From: Acanthaster planci
Taxonomy: Eukaryota; Echinodermata; Asteroidea; Valvatida; Acanthasteridae
NCBI RefSeq assembly: GCF_001949145.1
Contig: NW_019091359.1
Location: 2,630,647-2,694,646 of the forward strand
DNA length: 64,000 nucleotides
Reading direction: 5' to 3'
The notes below the pieces were generated by a model. The model was not told where the DNA came from, did not search any database, and saw only the letters and a program-made list of their open reading frames with translations. Within the stretch, counting starts at the first letter, position 1. Each line of letters opens with the position of its first letter. The translations under genes and the position numbers were made by a program. Below are positions 61,611 to 64,000 of the stretch, one piece after another.

Positions 61611-63453
61611 CTCTGTGTTGTCCTCAGTAGTGTTATTTCAGTGTCTATTTTCATTAAAAAAAAATTGTTATTCCCGAAACAAAAATAGTTGTTCCCTCAA
61701 CAAAATGGTTGTTACCTCAAGAAAAATGGTTCTCTCAACAAACTTCGTTGTTCCCTCTACAAAGTGTGCTCGCCGACATTATATATTTTTTCCTACCACG
61801 TACCTTTAAAAACCTCCGTAGTTGCCTCACTAGAAACGAAACTATGACTGTAAAAGTACAACAGCGCAACGCCGTGTTTACAAATTGTTTTGAGTCCGGA
61901 AAAAGCACCAAGGACTACTTTTCTTTTGTTTTCGCCCGTCAAAAACCAAATCTCTAAATTTCCTTGCAGCGGTTGTGAGAGCTAGAAAATAAAAGCCTGA
62001 TATGAGGTTCATATGGACGTTACCAACATTTGGGGGTCTGGGGAGTATTCCACAGTAGCGAAGGCAAAAACCATTAACGGTTGAAGGAGGTAAATTCTTA
62101 GATGTTTTCAAGAGAATTTGCATCCTCTTTCCCCTTTTCCCCCTTTTTCTTCGGGAAACAAGCACCTCTCCCCTACTCCCTCTCAACGCCCATAGCTAGA
62201 GAGAGGCTTCCTGCACTTTTTGCCAGTGATAAGAAAGAGCAGGATTGATGGCCCAACCTCGTTAAAGGTTCTGGTTGAGAGTCAGGAGATTTTTCCCAAC
62301 CCCGTTGTCAAGGAGTTTTGCAATTAGTACTTCACCGTGCACCACATTCCGAGAATCAAAAGCGGAATTGATTCAAAGGCAAAACATTGCCGACACGAAC
62401 AGACGTCGTGTGTGGGCGGATCTCCTCCATACACTCTTCATCTTGAAAACCATCGCGAAGCTTGTAGCAGTACTGAGGCGACTTGGAGGACGGCAAAATG
62501 TTGGGAGGGGCTTATTTATTAAATTTAGTAATGGGCAAACGGAACCGAGAATGCAGAGACAATTCCTATAAGGCATCTGACAGCAGTCTTGCTCTGTGCT
62601 ATCCATCGTGCACTCTTTCCCTCGTTTCAGATGTTTTTCATCGTAAAAATTGAGAAATATGTACTTTTTTATAGTGATGCATACAATGTCAATTTTAGTC
62701 AAAAGCCGTAACTGACGAAAATTTTCTCGACAGAGGTAACAAAGTGCACATCCACCCGATGCATCGAACATTAAGTCTTGAATGGAACAATGCCGACCAC
62801 TCGCCTTTCAAATTAAAATTGGAGGGTTCTGAAAGGATTTCACTACAACATTGACTTGACTTAGATGAAATCTTTGTAGTTGCTTTTTTTTATGATTGTA
62901 GCAAAACTTTAGGCGAGAGAACCCCTGTCTATTCTGTAACGACCCCCTTTTGTTATCGAAATGAACAGACACAAAACTCATATGGTACAAGTTGAACACA
63001 TTTCAAAGCACAATGCTAAATACCAAATTTGTATCAAGATATTGGGTGGCGGGGGTCAAAAATGGGATATTTTTCTCAAAACATATTTTATTCATCCGTA
63101 TGTATACTCCACCACCCTTCCCAAAGAAAGGTGGTCATACTGTTTGGAAAACGGCAGCGCTTTCAATTAAAAAAGGCAATATGTCGGGGGGGGGTTACCC
63201 CTTCACCCGCCCCACTGCATACGTCACTGCTCAACAAATATCTGTCGGCTACTTCAGATTCCCCACGGGAAAGTATGTTTAAAACGGTACGGCTCCACGG
63301 GTGTCTCGGTGTCTATTATAATGTGGATCGTCTGTACCCGGAGTATTACCGGCTTCTCTGATTTCATCAACGCTTTTCGAAATATCTCTCTGGTCTCGGG
63401 TTCTAGTGTATTCGGCGGGGAGAGGGAAGGAGCCTGAGGGGCAAGTCCCCGGG

Positions 63454-63650
63454 CCAGTGGCGTAGCGAGGGCTAAATGTCCGTTGTGGGAACCCGGGGGT
63501 GCACACATTTTTTTCAAGGGGTACCACAAGAAAAGAAGCTGCAGCTACATTTCGACGGAGATTATTCAAAGATTTCAAATGGGGAAGGGGCTATCAAGGG
63601 GGCACGACGTGACTAGAGGGGGACACGTACCCCCCCCAGCACGTCACTGG
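63454..63650. mobile_element. Short inverted-repeat element, CCAGTGGCGTAGC end
   Basis: The left end is CCAGTGGCGTAGC. The right end, reverse-complemented, is CCAGTGACGTGCT. Ends of the CAGTGGCGTAGC kind occur in non-autonomous hAT elements. No clear target duplication. Confidence 0.4.
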
Positions 63651-64000
63651 GAATTCGCCCTCCCCGACCCGAAACATTTTGCGAACAGTTTTCCTCAAGG
63701 ATTGAAAGTGTCTGGATTTTTGGAAATGTATGTCACCTTTGGGGATGAGGATTCTTCGGGATGAAAGAAAATTGGACAGCTCTTTTTAGAAAAAAAAATC
63801 TTATTTGTCTCCGCCCTAGGGCCCAAGACCTGGATTCGCCAATGATCTCGGGGTGATGTGTCCTCTAGAATTTCTTGTTTTTTTTTCCTCCGTGTGTTTT
63901 CGGAAGGTATTGATTTAGTCACCCTTTGTCTAACAACCAGTGGCTAACACCCCCCGCCATGTTGCCATTTTGCTAGTGAAGGTAAATATAAGCCCCAGCC

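Larger units (their letters stand above)
58118..64000. other. Downstream intergenic region with small repeats
   Basis: No exon supported. It holds the second copy of a dispersed repeat (61459-61610), C- and G-rich runs (60846-60857 and 63184-63193) and a short hAT-like inverted repeat (63454-63650). Confidence 0.45.

Noticed and set aside
63454-63650. Complete hAT transposon
   Set aside because: Only 197 bases with imperfect ends and no clear 8-bp target duplication; kept as a low-confidence MITE.

Overview
The window is a piece of draft animal (metazoan) nuclear genome. Coding exons are short, lie far apart, and are bounded by GT/AG splice sites. There are two runs of N (assembly gaps), many small inverted-repeat transposons and no bacterial-style gene packing. 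The density of ACATGT/TACATGTA palindromes and the kinds of small DNA transposon suggest a marine invertebrate, perhaps a deuterostome such as an echinoderm or amphioxus. That placement is inference; nothing in the window fixes the species.

Layout. (1) 1-12490, plus strand: the last six exons that I can join in frame of a gene whose 5' part lies outside the window. The 390 residues seen are a Ser/Thr/Pro-rich C-terminal tail with five PxxPx(K/R) SH3-ligand motifs. The body of the protein is missing, so it is not identified. A long AT-rich 3' UTR or downstream region follows, with a good poly(A) signal at 18652. (2) 12.5-27.8 kb: mostly non-coding, with small transposons, ACATGT-rich sequence, one 326-base gap, two RFX-type X-box motifs and some weak coding-like blocks on the minus strand. 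(3) 27807-30176, minus strand: an intronless 789-codon gene for an RBM15/Spenito-type protein with three RRMs and a C-terminal SPOC domain. (4) 30.2-39.7 kb: intergenic, with a LINE-like 3' end, a CCAAT-containing tandem duplication, a pogo/Tigger-like 1.18 kb element and a 40-bp tandem repeat. (5) 39732-56744, plus strand: a complete nine-exon gene for a MAPKAPK2/3-type kinase of 389 residues. Every splice junction keeps frame, and all catalytic and p38-regulated residues can be located. (6) 56.7-64 kb: 3' UTR and intergenic DNA with small repeats.

The three genes are not an operon and have no obvious shared pathway. MAPKAPK2 acts below p38 and controls mRNA stability and actin. RBM15 belongs to the m6A-writer and splicing machinery. 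The tail of gene 1 looks like an SH3-binding scaffold or exchange-factor tail.

The most striking structure is in intron 5 of the kinase gene. Two copies of a piggyBac-like (TTAA-flanked) non-autonomous element face each other, and one is interrupted by a third TTAA-flanked element. The uninterrupted copy serves as an empty-site control for that insertion. Other introns of the same gene hold a hAT-like element, a tRNA-derived SINE-like piece and a hairpin element sharing a tail with that SINE.
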